Assembly: GCA_019689695.1 (NCBI GenBank)
Contig: JADGHA010000296.1
Span: 1-5,713, forward strand
Direction: 5' to 3'
Origin: Micromonosporaceae bacterium
Lineage (GTDB): Bacteria; Actinomycetota; Actinomycetes; Mycobacteriales; Micromonosporaceae
Length of the DNA: 5,713 nt
Positions 1 through 5,605 of this stretch are shown piece after piece (position 1 is the stretch's first letter; each line of letters begins with the position of its first letter). Under the pieces are notes generated by a model. It did not search any database. It saw only the letters and a program-made list of their open reading frames with translations, and was not told the DNA's origin. A program made the translations under genes and the position numbers.

Positions 1-1
1 G

Positions 2-1780
2 TTCATCATCGAGACCGTCGGCATGGCCTGGGCGCCGGCCAAGGACGCCTCGGTGCCCAACCTGCTGCCCAAGGCCCGGCTGGAGATCGCCAACCAGCTC
101 ACCCTGGCCACCACGTACGGCATCACGCCGGTGCTCGCCGCGCTGTCGCTGTCCCTGCTGACCCGGACCATCGAGACCGTGCACCCATCGCTGCGTGGTT
201 GGTTCACGCCGACCAACGTGGCGCTGTGGTTCAACGCGCTGACCTTTCTCGCCACCGCGCTGGTTGTGCTCGTCGGAATCAAGGAGATCAGCGGCCGCCC
301 GATCGGCCACATCCGGGAGCACAAGTCGGGACTGCTGCGGGAGTTCTGGCACGGCTGGGCGTACGTCGGGAAGACATCGGTGGTCCGCGGCCTGGTCCTC
401 GGCATGCTCGGCGCCTTCGCCGGGGCCGGCGTGGTGGTCGGTACCGGCCAGTTCTACGCGCGGTCGCTCGGCGGTGGCGACGCCACCTTCTACCTGCTGT
501 TCGCGGTGCTCTTCGTGGGCCTCGCCGCCGGCATCGTGGGCGGCCCGCGCCTGGTCCGGTCGTTGTCGCGGCGGCGCTGGTTCGGCCTGTCCATCCTGCT
601 CGCCGCGGTCTCCGTGGCGGTGCTGTCCATCGTGCCGCACTCGTCCCTGGCCGCGGTGGCCGCGTTCGGCGTGGGGGTGGGCGCGGGCATGGCCTTCCTG
701 GCTGGGACCACCCTGCTGGGCACCGAGGTCGGCGACCAGGTGCGCGGTCGGGTCTTCGCGTTCATGCAGACCAGCACGCGGTTCGTGCTGATGCTGACGA
801 TCTCGCTGTCCGGCGTGCTGGTCGGCGTCGGTGGCTCACGCCCGATCTTCCAGATCGCCAGGCTCGAGGTCGCCATCTCCTCGACCCGGGTGCTGCTGCT
901 CGCCGCGGGCCTGCTCGGGGCGCTCGCCGGGCTGGCCGCACTGCGGCAGATGGACGACAAGCCCGGTGTGCCGATCTTCGCCGACCTGGTCAGCTCGCTG
1001 CGTGGCCGGCCGCTGCCGCCGGTCGGGGCGGGTGCCACCGGCGGCCTGTTCGTGGTCTTCGAGGGTGGCGACGGGGCGGGCAAGTCGACCCAGGTCGCCC
1101 TGCTCGCCGCGAAGCTGCGGGGCAGCGGCCGGGAGGTGGTGGTCACCCGGGAGCCGGGGGCCACCAAGCTCGGCGAGCAGATCCGTGCCCTGCTGCTGGA
1201 CAGCGCCGACGAGACGCTGACGCCGCGCGCCGAGGCCCTGCTCTACGCGGCGGACCGTGCCCACCACGTGGCCACCGTGGTCCGGCCGGCGCTGGCCCGG
1301 GGCGCCGTCGTGATCAGCGATCGGTATGTCGACTCGTCCCTGGCGTACCAGGGCGCCGGCCGCACGCTGCCCATGGACGAGGTGTCCTGGCTGTCCACCT
1401 GGGCCACCGCGGGGCTCAAGCCGGATCTGGTGGTGCTGCTCGACGTGGACCCGGCGGTCGGGCTGCAACGGGCCCGCCGCCGCGGGTGCGAGTCTCCCGC
1501 CTCGCCGTCCTTCGAGCCCACCCCCCTCGGCACCGATCGGCTGGAGCGCGAGTCGCTCGAGTTCCACGAGCGGGTCCGGTACGCGTTCCTGGACCTGGCC
1601 GCCAATGACCCGAGCCGCTACCTGGTCCTGGACGCCAGCCGGCCGGTCGACGAGTTGGCCGCCGAGGTCGCCGACCGGGTCGAAGAAACCCTCCCGTCGT
1701 ACGTGCCGCGTACCCTCAGCACGGGTGAGGCGATGACCGAGTACAACGAGCTGCAGTCCACGGGAGACGGGCGTGCCTGA
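2..1780 (+). CDS. tmk: Thymidylate kinase fused to an MFS-type membrane domain (5' end missing)
   Basis: The kinase half converts dTMP to dTDP with ATP for dTTP synthesis. The frame is already open at base 2, so the true start lies upstream. Numbering below is from the first ATG in view (base 23). Residues 1-310 contain about eight hydrophobic segments (near 30-46, 66-86, 119-141, 154-174, 186-203, 207-232, 250-270, 289-308), as in the last two thirds of a 12-segment MFS transporter. A linker (about 311-340) leads to a complete kinase: P-loop FEGGDGAGKST (346-356), TREPG (375-379), ISDRYVDSSLAYQG (431-444) and a LID region ending DRLE (505-508). The P-loop has Gly where type I enzymes have Arg, so the LID arginines (483-487) probably act in catalysis, as in type II enzymes. 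The LID looks about 14 residues longer than usual. No frameshift separates the halves. I recall the same fusion in Streptomyces. Whether the membrane half transports anything is unknown. Confidence 0.94.
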   Translation, partial: FIIETVGMAWAPAKDASVPNLLPKARLEIANQLTLATTYGITPVLAALSLSLLTRTIETVHPSLRGWFTPTNVALWFNALTFLATALVVLVGIKEISGRPIGHIREHKSGLLREFWHGWAYVGKTSVVRGLVLGMLGAFAGAGVVVGTGQFYARSLGGGDATFYLLFAVLFVGLAAGIVGGPRLVRSLSRRRWFGLSILLAAVSVAVLSIVPHSSLAAVAAFGVGVGAGMAFLAGTTLLGTEVGDQVRGRVFAFMQTSTRFVLMLTISLSGVLVGVGGSRPIFQIARLEVAISSTRVLLLAAGLLGALAGLAALRQMDDKPGVPIFADLVSSLRGRPLPPVGAGATGGLFVVFEGGDGAGKSTQVALLAAKLRGSGREVVVTREPGATKLGEQIRALLLDSADETLTPRAEALLYAADRAHHVATVVRPALARGAVVISDRYVDSSLAYQGAGRTLPMDEVSWLSTWATAGLKPDLVVLLDVDPAVGLQRARRRGCESPASPSFEPTPLGTDRLERESLEFHERVRYAFLDLAANDPSRYLVLDASRPVDELAAEVADRVEETLPSYVPRTLSTGEAMTEYNELQSTGDGRA

Positions 1781-3089
1781 CCGGCCGGACGTGTTCGCGT
1801 CGCTGGTCGGCCAGGAGGAGGCGGTCGAGACGCTGCGCCGGGCTGCGGCCGCCGCGGCGGCCGTGGTGGCCGGGGCGCCGCGGGAGAGCGCCGCCATGAC
1901 GCACGCCTGGATCTTCACCGGTCCGCCCGGCTCCGGGCGGTCGGTGGCGGCGCGCGCCTTCGCCGCCGCCCTGCAGTGCGAGACCGGCACCGGCTGCGGG
2001 AGCTGCCACGGCTGCCACACCACGCTCACCGGCACGCACGCGGATGTCCGCTTCGTGGTGCCGGAGGGGCTGTCCATCGGGGTGGGCGAGATGCGTGCGC
2101 TGGTCCTGCGGGCGGCCAGCGCACCGGCTGGTGGGCGCTGGCAGGTCCTGGTGGTGGAGGACGCCGACCGGCTGACCGAGCAGGCCGGCAACGCGCTGCT
2201 CAAGGCGGTCGAGGAGCCGCCCCCGCGGACGGTGTTCCTGCTCTGTACGCCGTCGACCCACCCGGACGACATACCGGTCACCATCCGCTCGCGGTGCCGG
2301 GTGGTGACGCTGCGTCAGCCGTCCGCCGCAGCGGTCGCCTCGGTGCTGCGCACCCGGGACGCGGTCGCCGACGATGTCGCGCAATGGGCGGCCGCAGCGG
2401 CGCAGGGGCACGTCGGGCGGGCCCGCCGGCTGGCCCGCGACCCGGACGCGCGGGCGCGGCGGGAGGCGGTTCTCGCGGTGCCGCGGCGGCTGACCGGGGT
2501 GGGCGCCTGCTTCGACGCGGCGAACGCGCTCATCGAGGCGGCCGAGGCGGAGGCCGCTGCGAGCGTGGCCGAGGCGGACGCCGCCGAGCGGTCGGCGCTG
2601 GAGACGGCGCTGGGCGCGGGTGGCACCGGGCGCGGCGCCGCGGGCGCCATCCGTGGCGCGGCCGGCCAGCTCAGGGAGTTGGAGCGGCGGCAGAAGTCGC
2701 GGCTCACCCGGGCTCAGCGAGACGCCCTGGACCGGGCGTTGGTCGACCTGGCCGGCTTCTACCGCGACGTGCTGGCGGTGCAGTTCGCCGAGCTTGCCGG
2801 CCGGCGGGGCGAGCCGGGCGGCGCGCGTGCGGAGCGGACCGGCGAGCCGGGCGGCGCGCGTGCGGAGCGGACCGGCGAGCCGGGTGGTGGTGAGCATGCC
2901 GTCCGGCCGGCGGTCCCCCTGGTGCACCAGGACGCCGCGCAGATGGTCGCGGCGGCGGCCCGGCGCTGGACCCCGGAGGGCACGCTGCGCCGCCTGGAGG
3001 CGGTCCTCGCCTGCCGGGACGCGATCGACGCCAATGTCAAGCCGCGCATCGCCGTCGAGGCGATGATGCTCGCTCTCTGGCGCGGCTGA
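1773..3089 (+). CDS. holB: DNA polymerase III delta' subunit (clamp loader)
   Basis: Delta' is the stator subunit of the cytoplasmic clamp loader that places the beta clamp on DNA. The 438-residue protein shows the actinobacterial pattern: a VGQ motif (12-14), an Ala-rich stretch (24-33), a P-loop-like GPPGSGRS (50-57) in which Arg replaces the Walker A Lys, as expected for a subunit that does not hydrolyse ATP, a four-cysteine zinc module (C69, C75, C78, C81), VVEDADR (127-133), the helix with LLKAVEEPP (142-150) and the SRC motif (173-175). The C-terminal collar is helical and holds an Ala/Glu-rich stretch (255-280) and an 11-residue repeat insert (346-371). It is longer than E. coli HolB (334 residues), mostly through these low-complexity parts. 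The GTG start is chosen because GGGAG (1762-1766) lies 6 nt upstream and the conserved N-terminus follows directly. It overlaps tmk by 8 nt, which suggests translational coupling. Confidence 0.95.
   Translation: MPDRPDVFASLVGQEEAVETLRRAAAAAAAVVAGAPRESAAMTHAWIFTGPPGSGRSVAARAFAAALQCETGTGCGSCHGCHTTLTGTHADVRFVVPEGLSIGVGEMRALVLRAASAPAGGRWQVLVVEDADRLTEQAGNALLKAVEEPPPRTVFLLCTPSTHPDDIPVTIRSRCRVVTLRQPSAAAVASVLRTRDAVADDVAQWAAAAAQGHVGRARRLARDPDARARREAVLAVPRRLTGVGACFDAANALIEAAEAEAAASVAEADAAERSALETALGAGGTGRGAAGAIRGAAGQLRELERRQKSRLTRAQRDALDRALVDLAGFYRDVLAVQFAELAGRRGEPGGARAERTGEPGGARAERTGEPGGGEHAVRPAVPLVHQDAAQMVAAAARRWTPEGTLRRLEAVLACRDAIDANVKPRIAVEAMMLALWRG
2808..2884 (+). repeat. 33-nt in-frame tandem repeat inside holB
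   Basis: Two perfect copies of a 33-nt unit (2808-2840 and 2841-2873) are followed by 11 matching bases of a third (2874-2884). Each copy encodes the 11 residues GEPGGARAERT. The third copy decays into GEPGGGE. The unit length is a multiple of three, so copy number can change without breaking the frame. It lies in a probable flexible loop of the HolB collar domain, so variation is likely tolerated. Perfect identity between copies suggests recent duplication or slippage. Confidence 0.95.
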
Positions 3090-3099
3090 CCTCATCCGC

Positions 3100-3152
3100 C
3101 CGGGTCCATCCCGCCCTGGCCCGGTTGAGCACGAAAACGGCGTCGGTAAATG
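3100..3152 (+). promoter_or_regulatory. Intergenic region between holB and the YbaB-like gene: weak stem-loop and weak promoter candidate
   Basis: The 177-nt gap 3090-3266 is the first real break in the tmk-holB run. A 7-bp stem with one G-U pair (3100-3106 with 3118-3124, 11-nt loop) follows the holB stop but has no T-tract, so it is a poor terminator. An AT-richer stretch begins at TTGAGC (3125-3130). With a 16-nt spacer it faces TAAATG (3147-3152), only a half match to a -10 box. Other hexamers (CATGAT at 3175, TACGGT at 3219) have no convincing -35 partner. A promoter for the downstream three genes is likely here on position grounds, but the exact site is a guess. Confidence 0.25.
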
Positions 3153-3252
3153 TTCGGTTTGCACGTATCGATCCCATGATCAACCCTTACCGGGGCAGCG
3201 CGTCGGTCGCGGAACGAGTACGGTGCGTGCCGGAGTGGGGAGGATCCTGGGT

Positions 3253-3258
3253 GAGGAG
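3253..3258 (+). promoter_or_regulatory. Ribosome binding site for the YbaB-like gene
   Basis: GAGGAG lies 8 nt before the ATG at 3267 and is a strong Shine-Dalgarno match. It fixes the start of the YbaB-like protein and shows that this gene, the first of its group, is translated independently of holB. Confidence 0.8.
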
Positions 3259-3266
3259 TTGCCGCC

Positions 3267-3593
3267 ATGGCGGGCGAGATCGACGAGGCCTGGGTCGAGG
3301 AGGCGATCGAGCGCTACCGGCGGATCGAAGCCGTGCAGGCTGAGTTCGACAAGGCCGTGCGGGAGATGGAGGTGACTGTCCGCTCGCCGGACGACCTGGT
3401 CCAGGTGGTGGTCGCCGGTGACGGCACGATCCGGCAGGTGGCCGTCGTCGGCTCGCTGGCCGGCCGGACCAACCACGAGCTGTCCCGCGCGGTCCACTCC
3501 GCCGTCGCCGCCGCGGCCGACGCCGCACGCTGGGCCAGGCAGAAGCTGCGCGCCGAAACGTTCGCCGACTACCCGCCGCTGGAGGAGTCCTAG
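3267..3593 (+). CDS. YbaB/EbfC-family protein, possible EspL-like partner of type VII substrates
   Basis: A 108-residue soluble protein with the YbaB/EbfC layout: an N-terminal helix (about 5-33), a beta section built around MEVTVRSPDDLVQVVVAGDG (34-53) and IRQVAVV (55-61), then a C-terminal helix (69-97). Family members form dimers and many bind DNA. The canonical ybaB gene normally sits between dnaX and recR, so this copy near holB is probably a divergent paralogue. Its stop codon (TAG 3591-3593) abuts the next ATG, and the last codons supply that gene's ribosome binding site, so the products are probably made together. In mycobacterial ESX-1 loci a YbaB-like protein, EspL, is encoded among secreted Esp proteins and supports their stability. 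The neighbours here make an EspL-like role plausible, but that is inference. A plain nucleoid-associated role is the alternative. Confidence 0.85.
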   Translation: MAGEIDEAWVEEAIERYRRIEAVQAEFDKAVREMEVTVRSPDDLVQVVVAGDGTIRQVAVVGSLAGRTNHELSRAVHSAVAAAADAARWARQKLRAETFADYPPLEES

Positions 3594-3890
3594 ATGGACA
3601 GCTTGGCAGAGCTGGCGGCCCGGCTGGAGAACGCCGCCCAAGGCATGGCTTCGGCCAGCGCCGCGCTGGCCGCGCTCGACCCGGGTGACGTCGCGTTCGG
3701 GGCGGCCGCCCCCGGCCGGCTCGGTGAGACCGGGCGCACCCTGCACGCCCAACTGCTCGGTGCGGTCGGTGCCCGGTCCCGCGAGGCGACGGCGGCCGGC
3801 GCGCGCCTGGCGGATGCCGCTCAGGCGTTGCGCTGGGCGGCGGCGGGCTATCTCGACGTGGACGACGAAGCGCGCCGGCGGGTGACCTGA
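3594..3890 (+). CDS. Small EspC-like protein, probable type VII secretion target
   Basis: A 98-residue, Ala-rich, almost entirely helical protein without a signal peptide or membrane segment. Two helices can be read: about 3-27, and 43-85 after a Gly/Pro-rich turn near 30-41 (with GDVAFGAAAPGRLGE). The C-terminal part ends RWAAAGYLDVDDEARRRV, where Y86 and D90 form the YxxxD type VII export motif just after a long helix. Length, helical hairpin and motif position match the EspC-like family (ESX-1 secretion-associated) and resemble PE domains. There is no WxG motif, as in proteins that pair with a WxG partner. The start is secure: GGAGGAG (3581-3587) lies 6 nt before the ATG, inside the previous gene, and there is no gap between the genes. 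The family call is from pattern memory, not a profile search. A non-secreted helical protein remains possible. Confidence 0.65.
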   Translation: MDSLAELAARLENAAQGMASASAALAALDPGDVAFGAAAPGRLGETGRTLHAQLLGAVGARSREATAAGARLADAAQALRWAAAGYLDVDDEARRRVT

Positions 3891-4525
3891 TGGACGCCCT
3901 GGACCAGCTGGCCGGCCCGGCACACGATCTGCTGTCCAGGGTGGACGACGTCCTGGCCCGCGCCGGCGTGCCGCCCGATCATCCACTGGGGCCGCTGCTG
4001 CGCCGGCTGCGGGCGCTGCCCGGAGCCGCGGTCAGCGCGGTCGCCGCGCTCCGTCCGGGGCCGTTGGCCGCGGCCGGGTCCGCGCTGCGGGCGCTGTCTG
4101 GTCAGTACGCTCAGCCAGCCGTGAGCGCGCCGGACTGGCGGGGCCCGGCCGCCGAGGCGTTCCGGGCGCGCTGGGCGGCGCTGGGCGCGTACGTCGAGCA
4201 GGGCCTCGCCCACCGGCTGGCGGAGACGGCGGCCTACGCCGAGGAGGTGGCCGGCTGGGTCACCCGCACCCGGCTCGCCACCGCCCGTGCCCTGGCCACC
4301 GTGATGACCTCGGCGGAGGCGGTGGCGCTGGCCACCGGGGTGGAGCCGGTCGAGGCGGCGTCCGCCGCCGCGGAGATAGCCCGGCGCGTCCTCGGCACGG
4401 TCGCGGATGCGTACGCCGAGGCCGACCTGTTGCTGCAGGCATGGTCGGGCCGCCTCGCCGAGCTGCCGTTCCCGCTGCCCGCCGCGGCGCCGCCCACCTC
4501 CGGGGTACTCGACGTGCCGCTGTGA
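3890..4525 (+). CDS. WxG-containing helical protein, probable type VII secretion target
   Basis: A 211-residue Ala/Leu-rich protein, helical throughout, with no signal peptide or clear membrane span. After an N-terminal helical part (about 1-72, broken near 26-33) comes DWRGPAAEAFRARW (82-95). Its W83-x-G85 with a following Phe is typical of the turn in WXG100-type hairpins. Long helices follow (about 96-145 and 153-190). Y175 and D179 (in DAYAEADLL) form a second YxxxD export motif. The gap of about 90 residues between WxG and YxxxD is larger than in ESAT-6/CFP-10 and closer to the size of EspA- or PPE-like proteins. The tail (191-211) is Pro-rich and probably disordered. The ATG overlaps the previous stop by one base (TGATG), with only a weak GGGTGA (3880-3885) upstream, so it is probably translated by coupling with the EspC-like gene. 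The two proteins may form a heterodimer. That, and secretion, are inferred. Confidence 0.62.
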   Translation: MDALDQLAGPAHDLLSRVDDVLARAGVPPDHPLGPLLRRLRALPGAAVSAVAALRPGPLAAAGSALRALSGQYAQPAVSAPDWRGPAAEAFRARWAALGAYVEQGLAHRLAETAAYAEEVAGWVTRTRLATARALATVMTSAEAVALATGVEPVEAASAAAEIARRVLGTVADAYAEADLLLQAWSGRLAELPFPLPAAAPPTSGVLDVPL

Positions 4526-4560
4526 CCGACCGGCGTACCAGGCCTGAATGCCGCTGGCAT

Positions 4561-4612
4561 GGCAACGGCGTCGCACCTGGAGGGCGGACCTCCAAGTGGC
4601 GACGCCGTGGCC
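4561..4612 (+). terminator. Long stem-loop after the type VII-like genes, likely terminator
   Basis: A perfect 10-bp stem pairs 4565-4574 (ACGGCGTCGC) with 4599-4608 (GCGACGCCGT). A further GGC/GCC pairing lies below a single mismatch (4561-4563 with 4610-4612), and an upper stem TGGAGG/CCTCCA (4578-4583 with 4589-4594) closes a 5-nt loop (GCGGA). A small internal loop separates the two stems. It begins 35 nt after the last stop codon. There is no T-tract, as is common for terminators in GC-rich actinomycetes. An RNA-stabilising hairpin is the alternative role. Confidence 0.6.
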
Positions 4613-4627
4613 GTCCCCTGCACCCCC

Positions 4628-4639
4628 CGCAGGCCTGCG
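4628..4639. repeat. 12-bp perfect palindrome, with an 8-bp copy upstream at 4539-4546
   Basis: CGCAGGCCTGCG at 4628-4639 is its own reverse complement. Its core CAGGCCTG also occurs at 4539-4546, so two copies of the core flank the long stem-loop (91 bp start to start). It could be a protein-binding palindrome or the edge of a small repeat element. In a genome this rich in GC, one palindrome alone is weak evidence. Confidence 0.45.
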
Positions 4640-4663
4640 ACGGGAACGCATCACTCCCGTCGC
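4637..4663 (+). terminator. Second stem-loop, perfect 9-bp stem
   Basis: GCGACGGGA (4637-4645) pairs perfectly with TCCCGTCGC (4655-4663) around a 9-nt loop. It follows the first stem-loop by 24 nt, and the two could form a double terminator isolating ricT. No T-run follows directly; the nearest is TTTT at 4689-4692. The arms share the 6-mers CGTCGC and GCGACG with the first stem-loop, so the two could also pair with each other in an alternative fold. Confidence 0.5.
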
Positions 4664-4719
4664 CTCAGTCAACACTGTGCCGCCGACGTTTTGTGTCGTT
4701 CATGTACCGGATCCGCCGA

Positions 4720-4742
4720 TCGTCCGAACGCGGTTTGGACGA
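4720..4742. promoter_or_regulatory. Dyad upstream of ricT, operator-like
   Basis: The arms TCGTCCGAAC (4720-4729) and GTTTGGACGA (4733-4742) are inverted repeats with a 3-nt centre (GCG). Nine of ten positions are complementary and the tenth is a G-T pair. If transcription starts at 4781, the dyad covers about -61 to -39, a usual place for an activator site just upstream of the -35 region. It resembles, but does not fit, an actinobacterial LexA box, because the spacer is 3 rather than 4. As RNA it would form a tight hairpin, but it lies upstream of the inferred start site, so a DNA site is more likely. Confidence 0.45.
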
Positions 4743-4768
4743 CTGGCCAGCCCGGCACACCCCGGGCG

Positions 4769-4774
4769 TACGCT
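4769..4774 (+). promoter_or_regulatory. Probable -10 box for a leaderless ricT transcript
   Basis: TACGCT fits the actinobacterial TANNNT -10 pattern and ends 6 nt before the GTG at 4781, so transcription would begin at or next to the start codon. No Shine-Dalgarno sequence precedes that GTG, which fits leaderless translation. The -35 position (about 4745-4751) shows no TTGAC-like hexamer, so the promoter may need an activator, perhaps at the dyad 4720-4742. Confidence 0.45.
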
Positions 4775-4780
4775 GTCCCG

Positions 4781-5605
4781 GTGGGGATGGTTTGCGCTGT
4801 CAGCTTCAACCGGTACGGCCGCCTCTACTATCTCGACCCCGGGGAGCTCCAGGTCCGCGTCGGTGACCGCGTGCTGGTCCCGACCGACGAGGGCACCGAG
4901 GTCGCCGAGTGCGTCTGGGCGCCGGAGTGGGTGGACGGGGACACCAGCGGCTTCCCCCGGCTGGCCGGCCTCGCCAGCGAGGAGGACCTGCGCCGCGACG
5001 AGGCGCGGCGCAAGCGCAAGGCCGAGGCGAAGGTGGCCGCGAAGCGGCTCATCCGCGAGCACGGTCTGCCGATGAAGGTGGTCGCCGTTGACCACGTGCT
5101 GGACGGCCAGTCCGGCGGGGCCCGCACCACGATCTACTTCACCGCCCCGCACCGGGTGGACTTCCGGTCGCTGGTCCGCGACCTCGGCGCCACGCTGCGC
5201 TGCCGGGTGGAGCTGCGCCAGCTCTCCGCCCGGGACTCGGCGCGGGTGCAGGGGGGCATCGGCTCGTGCGGCCGTGACCTGTGCTGCGCCACGTTCCTGA
5301 CCGACTTCGAGCCGGTCACCATCCGGATGGCCAAGGACCAGGACCTGCCGCTCAACCCGCTGCGCATCTCCGGCGCATGCGGCCGGTTGATGTGCTGCCT
5401 GAAGTACGAGCATCCGTTGTACGCCGACAGCCACGCCTACCCGGCGACGGGCGCCAAGGTGGAGACGCCCGAGGGGCCGGGCCGGGTCGTGTCCCGACAC
5501 CCGCCGAGCGAGACGGTCGGGGTCCGGCTCAACAGCGACGGCCGGGTGGCCCGGTGCGCGCTCTCCGAGGTCTGCGGCTCGCGGAAGGCCTACGAAAGCC
5601 GCTGA
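4781..5605 (+). CDS. ricT: PSP1-domain protein of the RicT/YaaT family
   Basis: A 274-residue soluble protein. The N-terminus MGMVCAVSFNRYGRLYYLDPG is followed by a small beta domain (to about 55), a charged helical linker rich in Arg/Lys (68-95), and the PSP1 core. The core holds GGIGSCGRDLCCATFLTDFE (158-177) and SGACGRLMCCLKYE (197-210), giving two C-x4-CC clusters (C163, C168, C169; C200, C205, C206) of the kind that bind iron-sulfur in Bacillus RicT. There RicT works with RicA and RicF in RNase Y-dependent RNA processing and development. Neither partner is in the window, and the actinomycete role is unclear. Length matches B. subtilis YaaT (about 275). The GTG at 4781 is chosen over the ATG at 4559 because homology begins there and the longer frame would run through both stem-loops. 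The ATG at 4787 is a possible start two codons later. In Bacillus the gene follows holB directly; here three genes intervene. Confidence 0.92.
   Translation: MGMVCAVSFNRYGRLYYLDPGELQVRVGDRVLVPTDEGTEVAECVWAPEWVDGDTSGFPRLAGLASEEDLRRDEARRKRKAEAKVAAKRLIREHGLPMKVVAVDHVLDGQSGGARTTIYFTAPHRVDFRSLVRDLGATLRCRVELRQLSARDSARVQGGIGSCGRDLCCATFLTDFEPVTIRMAKDQDLPLNPLRISGACGRLMCCLKYEHPLYADSHAYPATGAKVETPEGPGRVVSRHPPSETVGVRLNSDGRVARCALSEVCGSRKAYESR

Noticed and set aside
199..1608. Plus-strand 469-codon frame inside tmk
   Set aside because: Arg/Gly/Ala-rich frame shadow; the tmk frame carries every conserved motif in this interval.
1922..1945. Arg instead of Lys in the HolB P-loop as a damaging mutation
   Set aside because: Delta' subunits do not need ATPase activity, and I recall GSGRS as normal in actinobacterial HolB.
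836..2284. Long open frames on the minus strand over tmk and holB (also 1716-3164, 3180-3986, 3848-4675, 4700-5500)
   Set aside because: They are mirror frames of well-identified plus-strand genes in GC-rich DNA, Arg/Gly/Pro-rich and without recognisable domains.
3100..3124. Terminator after holB
   Set aside because: Only a 7-bp stem with a G-U pair, an 11-nt loop and no T-tract; recorded only as a weak possibility.
3125..3343. Small 72-codon frame starting before the YbaB-like gene
   Set aside because: It overlaps the well-supported YbaB-like start in another frame, has no ribosome binding site and no recognisable content.
4720..4742. LexA/SOS box
   Set aside because: The half-sites resemble CGAAC/GTTTG, but the spacer is 3 nt rather than the 4 nt of actinobacterial SOS boxes.
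4559..4780. Upstream ATG extending the PSP1 protein by 74 residues
   Set aside because: The extension runs through both stem-loops, the dyad and the -10-like box, has no RicT-family similarity and reads as non-coding (Cys/His/Pro-rich without pattern). Homology starts at the GTG at 4781.
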